Source: a virus
DNA: 44,710 nt
Reading direction: 5' to 3' (one strand)
IMG/VR virus record: IMGVR_UViG_3300046524_000102
Span: 1-44,710 of that record
Both the position numbers and the translations under genes were made by a program. This document shows positions 1-8,410 of the stretch, one piece after another (position 1 is the first letter of the stretch; each line of letters opens with the position of its first letter). Under the pieces are notes generated by a model. The model worked only from the letters and a program-made list of their open reading frames with translations. It did not search any database and was not told the DNA's origin.

Positions 1-224
1 AATACCACCGGGCAATCAAGCAGCAAAGGCAATGCAACCAATTGCGTCGAGCCGTCAGGCGCACGCACCTCGGCCTTGATTGCGGGCTGTGCGACGCACG
101 TCACGGCGCCAGGATCGAAACTCTCTATAATCGCCGGCAGCGCTGTCCAGACTTGTGCCTGATGCCCGTCCAGAACAAGGCGCAACGCTTCCTGCGAATC
201 ATTAACGCGTTCTAACTGGAGCAT
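1..224 (-). CDS. Baseplate spike protein, gp138-like N-terminus (partial, runs off the window)
   Basis: The reading frame opens at an ATG (224-222) and stays open to the window edge, about 74 codons. The translation begins MLQLERVNDSQEAL and continues with VWTALPAIIESFDP, VAQPAIKAEV and LPLLLDCPVV. This matches the N-terminal OB-fold of gp138-type spike proteins, which tip the tail tube and pierce the outer membrane. It follows the hub gene in late-operon order, as expected. The start lacks a good Shine-Dalgarno sequence, and an in-frame stop lies seven codons upstream. The C-terminus is outside the window. Confidence 0.75.
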   Translation of the reverse strand, partial: MLQLERVNDSQEALRLVLDGHQAQVWTALPAIIESFDPGAVTCVAQPAIKAEVRAPDGSTQLVALPLLLDCPVV

Positions 225-236
225 TGGAGGTAATCT

Positions 237-839
237 ATGAAAGCACTAGTTTTAGTCTTATCGATGGCGCTATGCGCATGCACTAGTCAGCAATACGCAC
301 AGTTCAATCAACGAGTGAATGATTCAATTGCAAAAACACTTCACACCCAGACTGAGCCGCCTCCACCCTTGGAATGGAAATCAGAAACGGCCACCGATTA
401 CGTGCCGGCTCCAGCGCCAAGCCCGCAAGAGCGGGCTGATGCGACTTACGCCAACCACATCGCCAGCATGGGCTCCGTGCCAAAGGTAACGTTCACGCCA
501 GCGCCGGCGCCGAAACAACCGACAGCCGGAAGTTTTGATCTGGTCGATGGAGCCGTTGTCTGCCCGTCGTTCGATCTGGCGGATTTTCTTGCCGGGGAAA
601 TCAATAAGGCTCGACATGCCCGCCAGTCGCTATCGCCCGAACTTAGGCGACAGGCGGAGCTAATAAACGGCTATGACTATGGCGCCGAGCCGCGACCGTC
701 CGACTATGGGTGTGTTCTCGCGCCGACTGGGACGACACTGACGGTCGAGCAGGGGAACTACGTGCCAGTCGTGTCTGGTGTTCTGCCGGATGGGAGGAAG
801 TTCAAGGGAGTCACGATCCCGAACATGGTCGACCGTTAG
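237..839 (+). CDS. Putative lipoprotein, opposite orientation to the tail operon
   Basis: A 200-residue protein with an N-terminal signal (MKALVLVLSMALCAC) whose Cys fits a lipobox, so it is probably a lipoprotein. The body is Pro-rich (PPPPLEW, APAPSPQ, APAPKQP) followed by a compact C-terminal part with two further Cys (VVCPSF, YGCVLA). A strong GGAGGT lies 5 nt before the ATG. It sits on the plus strand between the minus-strand spike and hub genes, and its stop overlaps the hub stop by 4 nt. I do not recognise the family. A cargo (moron) gene such as a surface-exclusion lipoprotein is an inference from signal and orientation only. Confidence 0.7.
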   Translation: MKALVLVLSMALCACTSQQYAQFNQRVNDSIAKTLHTQTEPPPPLEWKSETATDYVPAPAPSPQERADATYANHIASMGSVPKVTFTPAPAPKQPTAGSFDLVDGAVVCPSFDLADFLAGEINKARHARQSLSPELRRQAELINGYDYGAEPRPSDYGCVLAPTGTTLTVEQGNYVPVVSGVLPDGRKFKGVTIPNMVDR

Positions 840-1789
840 CCAGTCGCGGCGACCGATTGATTCTGGTTGCTAGCAGAAACATCGACCGCCAGGCAAACCA
901 GATCGACATACCAATCCTGTCCGCGATTATCCCCACTGAATTCGCAGACCATGACTCTGTAAAATCCGGCCGCCGTGACGACAGTCGCAATCGCTGGGCT
1001 ATAAGTCAACCCCTGCTGCTGCGTCGTGATCTGGTTGATGTCGGACTTGGCAATCTGTACCAAGCATCCGATCCGGATTAGTGGGTTGAGCAGGGCTCGC
1101 GCCCGAACCCCGTCTTGTGTCGCCTCTGGCACGCCGACTAGACCTGTAGTCGACGACAGCGCGACAGCCTCGCCGGGTCGATAGCCGGCAATCGGAACGA
1201 CCACGAATTGACCGTTCTGAATGGACCATCGGAACCCATACTTGTTTGCCCAGTCCCTGGCATAGTCTCGAGTCATGCCGAACATGACCTTACCGCGGGA
1301 AAGCGCTTGAGCAGTGCCTGCTGCCGATCCGGCAATCAGGCCACTCGTGTCATCGGCAAACTTGACGGGCGGCGTCCCGTTGGCCGATGTGGCGCCAGCG
1401 ATGGACGATATAACCTGTTGCGGAGTTTGCCCTGCCGCTATTGACTGTCTGATGACAGAGAAGTTGTAGAACTCGTCACCATCGGCGCCCCAGATGTCAA
1501 CATAGCTATCGACGTTTCGCTCACGCCCCGTCGCGGTTTGCTTGATCGAACCCTGGAAGATGATGCCGAAGTTACCACCCCCGTAGCCGGCCTGCAGCGT
1601 CACAGTGCCGAACTCGGTTCCGATCTTCGCGACAGTCTGCGGCGAAAGGTTATATACCCGCACATACAGGGTGTTCGGAGTTTGCGCATCCGAGTTAGTC
1701 GTCCGGAACGTGAACCTGAACTGAGAGAGGTCAAGCCCCTGCGCACCAGTCGAGACGATCAGGCTCGCTTTCCGTCCGAACTGGTTCAT
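836..1789 (-). CDS. Baseplate hub protein
   Basis: A 317-residue structural protein. The N-terminal half (FRFTFRTTNSDAQTPNTL, VRVYNLSP, VTLQAGYGG, IFQGSIKQ) has the beta-rich pattern of tail hub proteins that continue the tail tube into the baseplate. It lies directly after the plug gene, with a 4-nt ATGA overlap at 1786-1789, and before the spike gene, matching Pam3-like baseplate order. Its 3' end overlaps the convergent lipoprotein gene by 4 nt. Assignment rests on gene order plus the recognisable tail-protein beta pattern; no catalytic role is implied. Confidence 0.72.
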   Translation of the reverse strand: MNQFGRKASLIVSTGAQGLDLSQFRFTFRTTNSDAQTPNTLYVRVYNLSPQTVAKIGTEFGTVTLQAGYGGGNFGIIFQGSIKQTATGRERNVDSYVDIWGADGDEFYNFSVIRQSIAAGQTPQQVISSIAGATSANGTPPVKFADDTSGLIAGSAAGTAQALSRGKVMFGMTRDYARDWANKYGFRWSIQNGQFVVVPIAGYRPGEAVALSSTTGLVGVPEATQDGVRARALLNPLIRIGCLVQIAKSDINQITTQQQGLTYSPAIATVVTAAGFYRVMVCEFSGDNRGQDWYVDLVCLAVDVSASNQNQSVAATG

Positions 1790-2097
1790 GGCGTTATGGC
1801 GTACAGGTGACTAGTCTGACCTAGCGTTGCAAAGGTGGGCACGACATCAGGAGAATTGTCGGTTTGCGCAACCAATGCGAAGCCGAAATTCAAATACCCG
1901 AACTGCTCCAAAAGGTCTGCACCAGTCACCATCGGAATGCCCGAGACGATTGGATTTCCGCTCGCGTCAGAAATGTTGATGATCCACGACGCATTCGGCA
2001 AATTCCATGTGGTTGTGAATCCGTAGGTAGTGCCGGCAAGCGCGATGGTGAATGTCTCCGGTTCTGCCGACAGCGGGATTTCAAAGTAGGTCGTCAT
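1786..2097 (-). CDS. Phage baseplate plug protein (Pam3 gp18-like)
   Basis: A 103-residue protein. The sequence IPLSAEPETFTIALAGTTY, then SWIINISDASGNPIVSGIP, GADLLEQFGYLNFGFALV and TFATLGQTSHLYAITP, is the signature of the baseplate plug family. In cyanophage Pam3 this domain closes the central channel of the baseplate. The length is typical of a complete plug. Start and stop both overlap neighbouring genes by 4 nt, which indicates translational coupling within the late operon. Confidence 0.85.
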   Translation of the reverse strand: MTTYFEIPLSAEPETFTIALAGTTYGFTTTWNLPNASWIINISDASGNPIVSGIPMVTGADLLEQFGYLNFGFALVAQTDNSPDVVPTFATLGQTSHLYAITP

Positions 2098-2807
2098 ACC
2101 TGCTGGCCCGCAGAATTGAACTGAGGCAACGCCGAGGTATTAATGTTCGGCGACGGCAGCGGATATTTGACGCCGCTATTCACGATTGCCCCGTTCTGCT
2201 CAGGATTCTTCATGTTTGCCGAATCAGGCACAGTAACAGTCTGCGTCTGCGCCATCAGGATCTGCCGGCAGCCGATACGGATGATGAGACTGTTCTCCGT
2301 CCTCGCGTCTGTCGTGGTGGCCAGAGACTTGACAAGCATGTTCTGGTAGATGCGCTTGCCGGTGAAGATCGTGAATAGGAGACGATTGTTCTGCATGTCC
2401 AGCAACTGCTGATAGGCAGCCTGCGACAGCGAGCCAGAACCGTTGCTCGCGAACATATTCAAGATCCCGCCGATCGTCCGCGTCGCACCGAGGATTGCTT
2501 GTAGTGCAGGGCTTGCGTTTGCAGCCGCACCGACGATCTGGTTAGCCAGCCCGGAATTGTTCGGGCTGTCCGACCAACCGGCCGTAATGACCAGTTCCGA
2601 AGGACGCTTGAACGCATGATCGGAAATCACAGTCCCCTGTTCTACAGGATGGTCCGTGATCTCCAGATCGTCCGTGTGCACCTCTTCGATCGTCGCATCC
2701 GGGATGAACAACGTACCCGATCCATCATCAAAGCCGCGCTTCGGTTTATGGGTCAGCAGTTGAATCAGGATCTGTCCTGCTGCAACCGCGTTTCCCAATA
2801 TGCTCAT
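2094..2807 (-). CDS. Dit-like baseplate protein
   Basis: A 237-residue protein immediately downstream of the tape measure gene (ATGA overlap at 2804-2807). Residues FIPDATIEEVHTDDLEITD and HAFKRPSELVITAGWSD resemble the N-terminal barrel of Dit-like baseplate proteins, which ring the tail tip around hub and tape measure. The segment YQQLLDMQNNRLLFTIFTG and the Gln-rich C-terminus are usual for these myophage versions. The call depends on this domain pattern and on position between tape measure and plug. Confidence 0.7.
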   Translation of the reverse strand: MSILGNAVAAGQILIQLLTHKPKRGFDDGSGTLFIPDATIEEVHTDDLEITDHPVEQGTVISDHAFKRPSELVITAGWSDSPNNSGLANQIVGAAANASPALQAILGATRTIGGILNMFASNGSGSLSQAAYQQLLDMQNNRLLFTIFTGKRIYQNMLVKSLATTTDARTENSLIIRIGCRQILMAQTQTVTVPDSANMKNPEQNGAIVNSGVKYPLPSPNINTSALPQFNSAGQQV

Positions 2808-4537
2808 CTAAATGCTCCAGCGAAGTTTCTTACGAGGTCGCCATTGATGCGGCTTTGTTCGCCACTGACTGCGCGAGCCGTACCTTGTGGATCGGAAGAT
2901 CCGAGGATATGGAACGTGTTCTGCTGCTGGATGTTGATGCCCGGGGATGAACTGCCACCAGCGCCGAGACGTGCACCACTCATCGCGTTGACATTCCCCA
3001 AGGCCCGACCGTTCTCATGCTGGAAGATGGCTTGCGCCACGCCTCCGAGTTGATCTCCGCTGAGTTTTGCATCTGCGGAGATGCCCAGCTTTTTGGCGAC
3101 AGCATCGACATACGCAGATGTGTTGTTCTCACCGGGAGGTGCCCAACGGGTGATGATCGACCGAACCGTGTCATATCCCTTGGCAACATAGCCTTCGAGC
3201 AGTTTGACGGCTGCCTTGATACCGTCTTCCATAGATTGGAATACGGCGAAGCCTTTATCGTCCCTGCCGGTGGCGCCTGATTGCTGCGCGAATTTCCCGA
3301 ACCGGATATTGCCGGGATTGTTGTTCCGGATGCCGCGGGGGGCAGCAGTGGAACCGCCTTCAGGAGGCAATTCAATGATCGTGCCGAAGGTATCGTCGTT
3401 TCCGGCAGACTGCGAACTCTGAGGAGCCGCTTTCCCGCCACGATTCGCAGGTCCGTTAAAATTAAACGTCGATGGATCGATCGCTCCTGAGGCAGCCTGG
3501 TTCTGCGCGATCGTGGCGTCTTCCCCCCGGTTCAGATCCTCGCTGTGGAACATCAGCGCGATCGGGCCAAGCACTTTCAGCAGACCGCCAATAGCGCCAC
3601 CAGCGGCAACCGCTCCAAGTCTTGTGACGGCCGCCACCAGGTTGAGGATGCCCGTCACCAGCGGCATCAACTGGATTGCCGCCATTGCGATCAACACGCC
3701 TTTAAGGCCGCCGATCGCATGGTAGACACTGGCGATGTCGTCGCCGACCTTCTTCCAGTTGACGCTCTGAATCCAGTTTGCGAGGCTCTGGACTGCATCA
3801 GCGATTCCCTGCGCCACCTCGCCAGCGTGATTCTCGGCGAACTTTTCGAACTCGTTGACTAACGGCGTGAGAACCGGCGCAAGCTTGGACTCGATGACGA
3901 TCCACAGATCGCTAAATGTGTCCTTGACTGACCGGAGCGAATTATTGAAATCGACGCCGGCTTGTGCTGCCTGATCCGGATCGATTCCGAATGCCGCAAG
4001 CTTCTGGTGATACTGCTGCTCGGCGGCAAGACGTTTGTCCTGCCCCTGCTCGAGCATCAGCAGCGTGTCGGGGTCGATGCCGAATAATTGCGCATAGGCG
4101 GCAGCCACATAAGGCTGCATCGTCTTCGCTTTCGCGATGAAACTATCGAACTTCTCGGCCGGGTCTTTCCCGGTAACTCCCAGCGAATCTAGCAGGCTAT
4201 TTGAGCCCGGATTGAGGCGCAGCGTGCGAGCGAAGTTCTCGAGCGCACCTTGCGCCTGATCCGCCGTAAGGCCAATCTGACCCGCAGCGTACCGCAAGGC
4301 CATGATATTTCCGACCGTAGCGCCGGTCCGCTGCGAGGCATAGTAAAGGTTCTCCATCTGATTGGAGATGATCTTTACACCTGCAACGATACCGGTTGCC
4401 GCAGCAGCAACACCCGCGCCAACTTGCATCACCGATTTGGTGACGCTTTCGACCGAGGTCGTGAATTTCTTCATCGAGGCTTCGTCAACCTTGAAGCCAA
4501 GGCTGACAAGAAACTCTCGAAGGACGTTATCGCTCAC
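2804..4537 (-). CDS. Tail tape measure protein with C-terminal muralytic domain
   Basis: A 577-residue protein. Residues 1-300 are Ala-rich and helical (coiled start SMKKFTTSVESVTKS, hydrophobic stretches near 35-58 and 280-330), as in tape measures that set tail length and sit inside the tube. Residues 400-515 carry a distinct domain starting RGIRNNNPGNIRFG, followed by FAVFQSMEDGIKAAVKLL and IITRWAPPGENNTSAYVD. This is the phage peptidoglycan-degrading domain also found in structural lytic enzymes, presumably for local cell-wall opening during DNA entry. The start overlaps the chaperone stop by 4 nt. A tape measure this short implies a short contractile tail. Confidence 0.88.
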   Translation of the reverse strand: MSDNVLREFLVSLGFKVDEASMKKFTTSVESVTKSVMQVGAGVAAAATGIVAGVKIISNQMENLYYASQRTGATVGNIMALRYAAGQIGLTADQAQGALENFARTLRLNPGSNSLLDSLGVTGKDPAEKFDSFIAKAKTMQPYVAAAYAQLFGIDPDTLLMLEQGQDKRLAAEQQYHQKLAAFGIDPDQAAQAGVDFNNSLRSVKDTFSDLWIVIESKLAPVLTPLVNEFEKFAENHAGEVAQGIADAVQSLANWIQSVNWKKVGDDIASVYHAIGGLKGVLIAMAAIQLMPLVTGILNLVAAVTRLGAVAAGGAIGGLLKVLGPIALMFHSEDLNRGEDATIAQNQAASGAIDPSTFNFNGPANRGGKAAPQSSQSAGNDDTFGTIIELPPEGGSTAAPRGIRNNNPGNIRFGKFAQQSGATGRDDKGFAVFQSMEDGIKAAVKLLEGYVAKGYDTVRSIITRWAPPGENNTSAYVDAVAKKLGISADAKLSGDQLGGVAQAIFQHENGRALGNVNAMSGARLGAGGSSSPGINIQQQNTFHILGSSDPQGTARAVSGEQSRINGDLVRNFAGAFR

Positions 4538-5123
4538 CGGTTACGCTCCGCTTGCTGTCTTAGGATTTCTTCGTTTGCCGAGCGAACGGCGATTGCGTCG
4601 TTAAGAAGCGCCACATCTTCGAGCGCTAGTGTCCCGTCGATCAGGGACTCGTACTTGCATAGACCTTCCATGACCGGTTGAAGAAGCCAGTCTTCCCCAT
4701 CGGGCAGAGAGAGCAGGGCGACGTTCTGCGATTGACTCGCGCTTACGCCGCTGCCGCGCCGAGAAAAAAACCGCCCAGGTTCTCCTGAATCACCTTCACC
4801 GCGAGCTGGATCATCTGGCCCATGTCGATGTCTTCGAACATGAGGCCGCCACGCACCATGACGGCAGCCGGATGACCATTCGACTGGATGCGCTGGCAAA
4901 CGCCGAGGCAAATGTCCAGCACGTAGTCCACGTCCTCGTCCGACATTCCCGAGAGTGCGTCAGTGAGCGGACCCAGAAACGCGGCAAATCCCGCGGTCTT
5001 ATCCGGAACGCCGCTCATGCCGGCCAGCAACGGAGCCAGTCGACGTGCGACGTGGAACTGTTTGCGTGCGTCGATGCGGCCGATCCGATACTTCTGGCCG
5101 CCGACTTCTACGATGTCATTCAT
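4534..5123 (-). CDS. Tail assembly chaperone, frameshifted long form (G-T type fusion, about 196 aa)
   Basis: Joins residues 1-120 of the short chaperone to 76 residues of the -1 frame by slippage at 4764-4770. The downstream part reads SRRGSGVSASQSQNVALLSL and ends LRQQAERNR at 4534. That stop overlaps the tape-measure start by 4 nt, and the T-frame has no good start codon of its own. Long tail phages commonly make such G and GT chaperones to load the tape measure during tube assembly. The gene order tube, chaperone, tape measure fits. The fusion is inferred from frame, slip site and position. Confidence 0.75.
4743..5123 (-). CDS. Tail assembly chaperone, short form
   Basis: A 126-residue protein starting MNDIVEVGGQKYRIGRID with a helical body (FHVARRLAPLLAGMSG, LGPLTDALSGMSDEDVDYV) and ending FFLGAAAA at 4743. 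It is the zero-frame product of the G/GT pair. It lies between the tail tube gene and the tape measure, the normal place for the chaperone that coats the tape measure before tube polymerisation. The last codons before the stop contain the slippery T7 run. Confidence 0.78.
   Translation of the reverse strand: MNDIVEVGGQKYRIGRIDARKQFHVARRLAPLLAGMSGVPDKTAGFAAFLGPLTDALSGMSDEDVDYVLDICLGVCQRIQSNGHPAAVMVRGGLMFEDIDMGQMIQLAVKVIQENLGGFFLGAAAA
4764..4770 (-). other. Programmed -1 frameshift site (U UUU UUU)
   Basis: On the coding (minus) strand the codons GGT TTT TTT CTC contain the heptamer T TTT TTT, which fits the X XXY YYZ slip pattern. A -1 shift after residue 120 continues into an open frame that ends exactly at the tape-measure start overlap. 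Downstream GC-rich sequence (CTCGGCGCGGCAGCGGCG) could act as a stimulator. Not tested experimentally. Confidence 0.75.
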
Positions 5124-5126
5124 GGG

Positions 5127-5570
5127 TTAAACCCCGATACTGAGCGCCGGATCCATCACGCCGATGTCAAAAACCCATTCGATCGTGCCGGCTTCCATCG
5201 CGTAGGTGTTGTTCGGGAACTTCGAAAACGCGACCTGTTGGCAGGAATACTGCTCGCCGCGGACGATGTCCGAGCCAGCCAAGACGTTCTGCGCCCAGTT
5301 GGCCGACGACGTACGCTGAAAGTTGTACATCGCCGAGAGCTTGCCGTTGGTCGGCGAGGTCTTCAGAAGGCGCACCGTGGCGCGGCCGCCTTTGCCGGGG
5401 TTCAGACTGTGCATGGCGGTGCCGTCTGCGCCGATGACCATCGTGTTGGCGTTTTCGACGAATTCGAAGGTGACGCCTTCTTTTGCATCACCAGCGCCGT
5501 CGCCCAACGTGATCGAACCGCCAGGGCCCGTCAGCGTGAGCGCAAAGTCTTGAAAGCTATACGTGCTCAT
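5127..5570 (-). CDS. Tail tube protein (DUF3277-like)
   Basis: A 147-residue protein beginning STYSFQDFALTLTGPGGSI, with KEGVTFEFVENANTMVIGAD and IEWVFDIGVMDPALSIGV near the ends. This is the pattern of the DUF3277 family, the inner tube subunit of myophages with DUF3383 sheaths. It lies 12 nt downstream of the sheath gene and just before the chaperone gene. The inner tube is what the contracting sheath drives through the envelope. Confidence 0.85.
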   Translation of the reverse strand: MSTYSFQDFALTLTGPGGSITLGDGAGDAKEGVTFEFVENANTMVIGADGTAMHSLNPGKGGRATVRLLKTSPTNGKLSAMYNFQRTSSANWAQNVLAGSDIVRGEQYSCQQVAFSKFPNNTYAMEAGTIEWVFDIGVMDPALSIGV

Positions 5571-5582
5571 GTGTTATCTCGC

Positions 5583-7397
5583 TTATTGGTTGACGGTCAC
5601 TGCGAAGTCGATCGTGTGCACTGCGCCCGCCAGCTTCACAGCGATCTGGAACGGCACCGACTTGCGCGCAGCGCGATCGGCCTGGCTCTGCGACGCAACC
5701 GGGGGTTGAAATACGTAGTAGCCCTTCGGCAGGAAGTCGCCCTGGTTCAGCGTGCCAAATCCGCCGCTATTCCAGACGCCCGGAGCAAACAGGCCGTTGT
5801 TGACGTACTGCTGACAGACGCCTTCGATGTCGGTAGCGAGGATGTGCATCCCCGGATCGGTTTGCGGAATCTTTGTCGTGCTGGTGAAGAGGCGATTGAA
5901 CAGCGCCGTCTGCACATCGATACAGAACGCATCCATGCCGACGATCGTGTCGATAAATTCGCCCGATGCAACCTTGGCCGGCTCGATGATCGTCGTACCG
6001 TTGTTGTAGGCGACGAACACATTGCAGTTCTTGCCCTCGAGCGCCGACATCTGTGTGGCGTTGAGCGTTTCAGCCGCGACGCCAGGCTCCTGCTTGTACA
6101 TCAGAGTGATCACCGTATTGTTGCCGGTGTAATCCACCGTCAACTGGCGACCGATAAGCGAATTCACTGCATACGCGCTATTGCTCGAGAACTGCGTGCA
6201 CGTCTTGTTGAAGCCAAGCGCCTGAAGCTGGGATGCGATGTCGGTCGTCGTGACCGAGTTGAGCACGCCCGCTTCCTGCGTGGTGACGCCGTAGAAGTGC
6301 TTGTTGTTCGTCGACTCGATGAACGCTGCGAGCGCGAGGTGATCGGCGTCCGCCGCTTGCGGGACGGTCAGGCCATACCATTGCTGGCCGAACTGGTTAT
6401 CGAACAGCGCAGCGGCTTGAACTGCCGTTTCTGCCGCGACGCCGTTGGCGACAAACGCACCCGACGAGGTCGACGTCATGCCGAGCATGGCAGAAATGTC
6501 CGTACCGCTGCCGCCGCTCAGCGTGGCGCCGGAAGGCGTTGCTACCGATGCAGCCAGCGTGAACGTGTTGCCTGCCGTGCCGGGCGTCTTGTAGACGATC
6601 TGGAGCGCCGTGCCAGCCTGATTGACCGAGTAGGTTGCCTTCGACAGGTTGACGTCCGCCGACTGGTTCAGGAACGTGACGGCGTTGGCCAGCGTCGCGG
6701 CGAGGTTCGCGCCGATCAGGATCTGATTGCCGGTCGTCAGCGCAGAGACGAACGTAACGACCGTGCCGCCGATGGTGATCGTGGCCGCCCCACTCGGGTT
6801 CAGTGCGAAAGTGAGCGAGCCGAACGCAGTCGGGGCCGAGGCGAAGCTGAGCGTCGACGTCGCGCCCGTCGTGCCGTCCGTGATCTGGAATTGTGCGAAG
6901 CTCGAATTCCAGACGCAGGTCGAGCCTGCAACGGCGGCGGCGAGGGCGGTCTGGATCAGCGCAGCGATGCCGTTCAGGTTGACCGACGAACCGAAGCTGG
7001 CCGGCGAGATCGTGAACGGGGAACCGTTGATCGTGATCGAGAAAGCGGGCGCCGTGATAGGCGTGAAATTGCCGATAGCCTGCTGCGCAACCGAAAGCGT
7101 AGCGCCGAACAATTGCGCGTTCGTAGCCGTCTGCGCCCAGCGTCCAATCAGAACGTTGGCCGGCTGCGGCGACTGGCCGAACCACGCCTGAGCGGCGAGG
7201 AATTCAGGCGCCGTCGTGCCGAAGTCCGCGGCGACAGACGTCGAACTGAAGTATTCGCGCATCCGCGACGCAACGTCGATTACAGGCGACGAGCCCAGAA
7301 TCAACTCAGTGTTCAGGTTCTGCGCCTGCGCTGCGTTCGGAGACAGGTTCACGGTCCCCTGAATCAGCCGGGAGATAGGCAGTTGACTCGTCGTCAT
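5583..7397 (-). CDS. Contractile tail sheath protein (DUF3383)
   Basis: A 604-residue sheath subunit. The sequence after the chosen start, MTTSQLPISRLIQGTVNLSP, then FLAAQAWFGQSPQPANVLIGRW, is the DUF3383 N-terminus. The C-terminal half has HFYGVTTQEAGVLN, VTLMYKQEPGVAAE and VWNSGGFGTLNQGDFLPKGYYV. The frame is open 10 codons further upstream, but that extension would run through the terminator at 7410-7437, so the ATG at 7397 is preferred. Contraction of this protein around the tube powers DNA delivery. Confidence 0.92.
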   Translation of the reverse strand: MTTSQLPISRLIQGTVNLSPNAAQAQNLNTELILGSSPVIDVASRMREYFSSTSVAADFGTTAPEFLAAQAWFGQSPQPANVLIGRWAQTATNAQLFGATLSVAQQAIGNFTPITAPAFSITINGSPFTISPASFGSSVNLNGIAALIQTALAAAVAGSTCVWNSSFAQFQITDGTTGATSTLSFASAPTAFGSLTFALNPSGAATITIGGTVVTFVSALTTGNQILIGANLAATLANAVTFLNQSADVNLSKATYSVNQAGTALQIVYKTPGTAGNTFTLAASVATPSGATLSGGSGTDISAMLGMTSTSSGAFVANGVAAETAVQAAALFDNQFGQQWYGLTVPQAADADHLALAAFIESTNNKHFYGVTTQEAGVLNSVTTTDIASQLQALGFNKTCTQFSSNSAYAVNSLIGRQLTVDYTGNNTVITLMYKQEPGVAAETLNATQMSALEGKNCNVFVAYNNGTTIIEPAKVASGEFIDTIVGMDAFCIDVQTALFNRLFTSTTKIPQTDPGMHILATDIEGVCQQYVNNGLFAPGVWNSGGFGTLNQGDFLPKGYYVFQPPVASQSQADRAARKSVPFQIAVKLAGAVHTIDFAVTVNQ

Positions 7398-7409
7398 GAA
7401 GGATTTCCC

Positions 7410-7437
7410 AAAAGAAAAACCCCGCACTCGGCGGGGT
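7410..7437 (-). terminator. Rho-independent terminator between connector genes and sheath gene
   Basis: Read on the minus strand: stem CCCCGC / GCGGGG (7420-7425 with 7431-7436), loop CGAGT, flanked by an extra A-T pair, then TTTTTCTTTT. It lies inside the late operon just upstream of the sheath start. It may be a partial terminator that is passed by antiterminated polymerase. Confidence 0.8.
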
Positions 7438-7458
7438 CAGAATTCGTTGCGTGAGGTG

Positions 7459-8037
7459 TTACTGAGTGACGTTGATCGGCTCGGTCTGCGTTTCAGACTT
7501 CGCTGTCGCCTGTGCGGAAAGGACGGTGAGGATCTGATAGGTACGGACGACGCGTCGGCGGATTCGTATGGTCAGGTCAAAGCGGCGAACCCATTGCTGA
7601 TTGATCAGCGCCGGAGCCGGAGTAATTCGGCTAGCCTCCACCAGACCCATCTCATGCTGATCAAGCATCGCGTTATTCTGCGAAACATAGATACCGTCTC
7701 GCGCCTGCGCTGCGTAACTCATGGCGGTAGGGCCGTAGAAACTGCACAGAACTGGAAGAATTTCATGGCGGATAAAGGAATACGATCCGTCAGCGTTCTG
7801 CTGTTCGTATGGGTTGGCGTCTGGCTCTATGTCCATCATGCCGACTGCGCACCAGTTGACATTCGGCTCTGGCTGCTTTGGCACTGTCGGCTGCCACCTT
7901 GGGCGAACCATATTTCCAGGTAGCCCAGTCAGTCCGACGATCATCTGCTGAAATATCGCATCCAGCACTGCATCTTCTGGTGGTGGCGTTCCGGTGGGCT
8001 GTAGATATCCGCCAGTGCTTGAATCGTTAGCTGCCAC
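7459..8037 (-). CDS. Tail terminator / neck protein (gp12-like)
   Basis: A 192-residue protein. EDAVLDAIFQQMIVGLTGLPG followed by VRPRWQPTVPKQPEPNVNW, then FIRHEILPVLCSFYGPTAM and WVRRFDLTIRIRRRVVRTY, matches the phage neck terminator family with a gp12-like domain. These proteins cap the tail tube and join it to the head connector. The position between connector genes and the sheath agrees. Its start overlaps the preceding gene by 11 nt. Confidence 0.78.
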   Translation of the reverse strand: MAANDSSTGGYLQPTGTPPPEDAVLDAIFQQMIVGLTGLPGNMVRPRWQPTVPKQPEPNVNWCAVGMMDIEPDANPYEQQNADGSYSFIRHEILPVLCSFYGPTAMSYAAQARDGIYVSQNNAMLDQHEMGLVEASRITPAPALINQQWVRRFDLTIRIRRRVVRTYQILTVLSAQATAKSETQTEPINVTQ

Positions 8038-8410
8038 TGGAACCCCCCGACAGCGGAATCAGTTCACAGTTCGCCGCGGTGAATCCGATCCCGAACCGGG
8101 ACCAGTCGCCTACGTTGGTGACCGTATAGGAACGGCCATTCCACGTCACGATGTCCGCGTCCTGACCGTCGCTGCCGGCTTGCAGCAGGAAGCGGCTATG
8201 CACGGTGATAGAACCGTTGATGCGCGATCCTTCGGCCAGCCGCATCAGGAGGTCGCCAGTGTTGTTCGTCACCACGCCGTAGAACGGCGTGCTTGTCGGC
8301 GTATCAGCCGCGATGCCGTTATCGTCAACGACTTGTGTCATGCGTGCGCAGACGAGGCTATCCACGAAATCCGGATCGAGCAGGATTTCGGAGACGTCAA
8401 GTAATGGCAT
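8027..8410 (-). CDS. Head closure / stopper-type connector protein
   Basis: A 127-residue protein, MPLLDVSEILLDPDFVDSL onward, with a beta-rich C-terminal half (RINGSITVHSRFLLQAG, VTWNGRSYTVTNVGDWSRFG). Homologous genes in DUF3383 myophages occupy this position between the DUF4054 adaptor and tail terminator, and small beta-barrel proteins there usually close the portal channel. The specific role is inferred from gene order; no motif decides it. Confidence 0.6.
   Translation of the reverse strand: MPLLDVSEILLDPDFVDSLVCARMTQVVDDNGIAADTPTSTPFYGVVTNNTGDLLMRLAEGSRINGSITVHSRFLLQAGSDGQDADIVTWNGRSYTVTNVGDWSRFGIGFTAANCELIPLSGGSSGS

Noticed and set aside
4872-7454. 860-codon open frame on the plus strand
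   Set aside because: It lies antisense to sheath, tube and chaperone genes, is Arg/Asp/His-rich in the way GC-rich antisense frames are, and has no ribosome site or domain.
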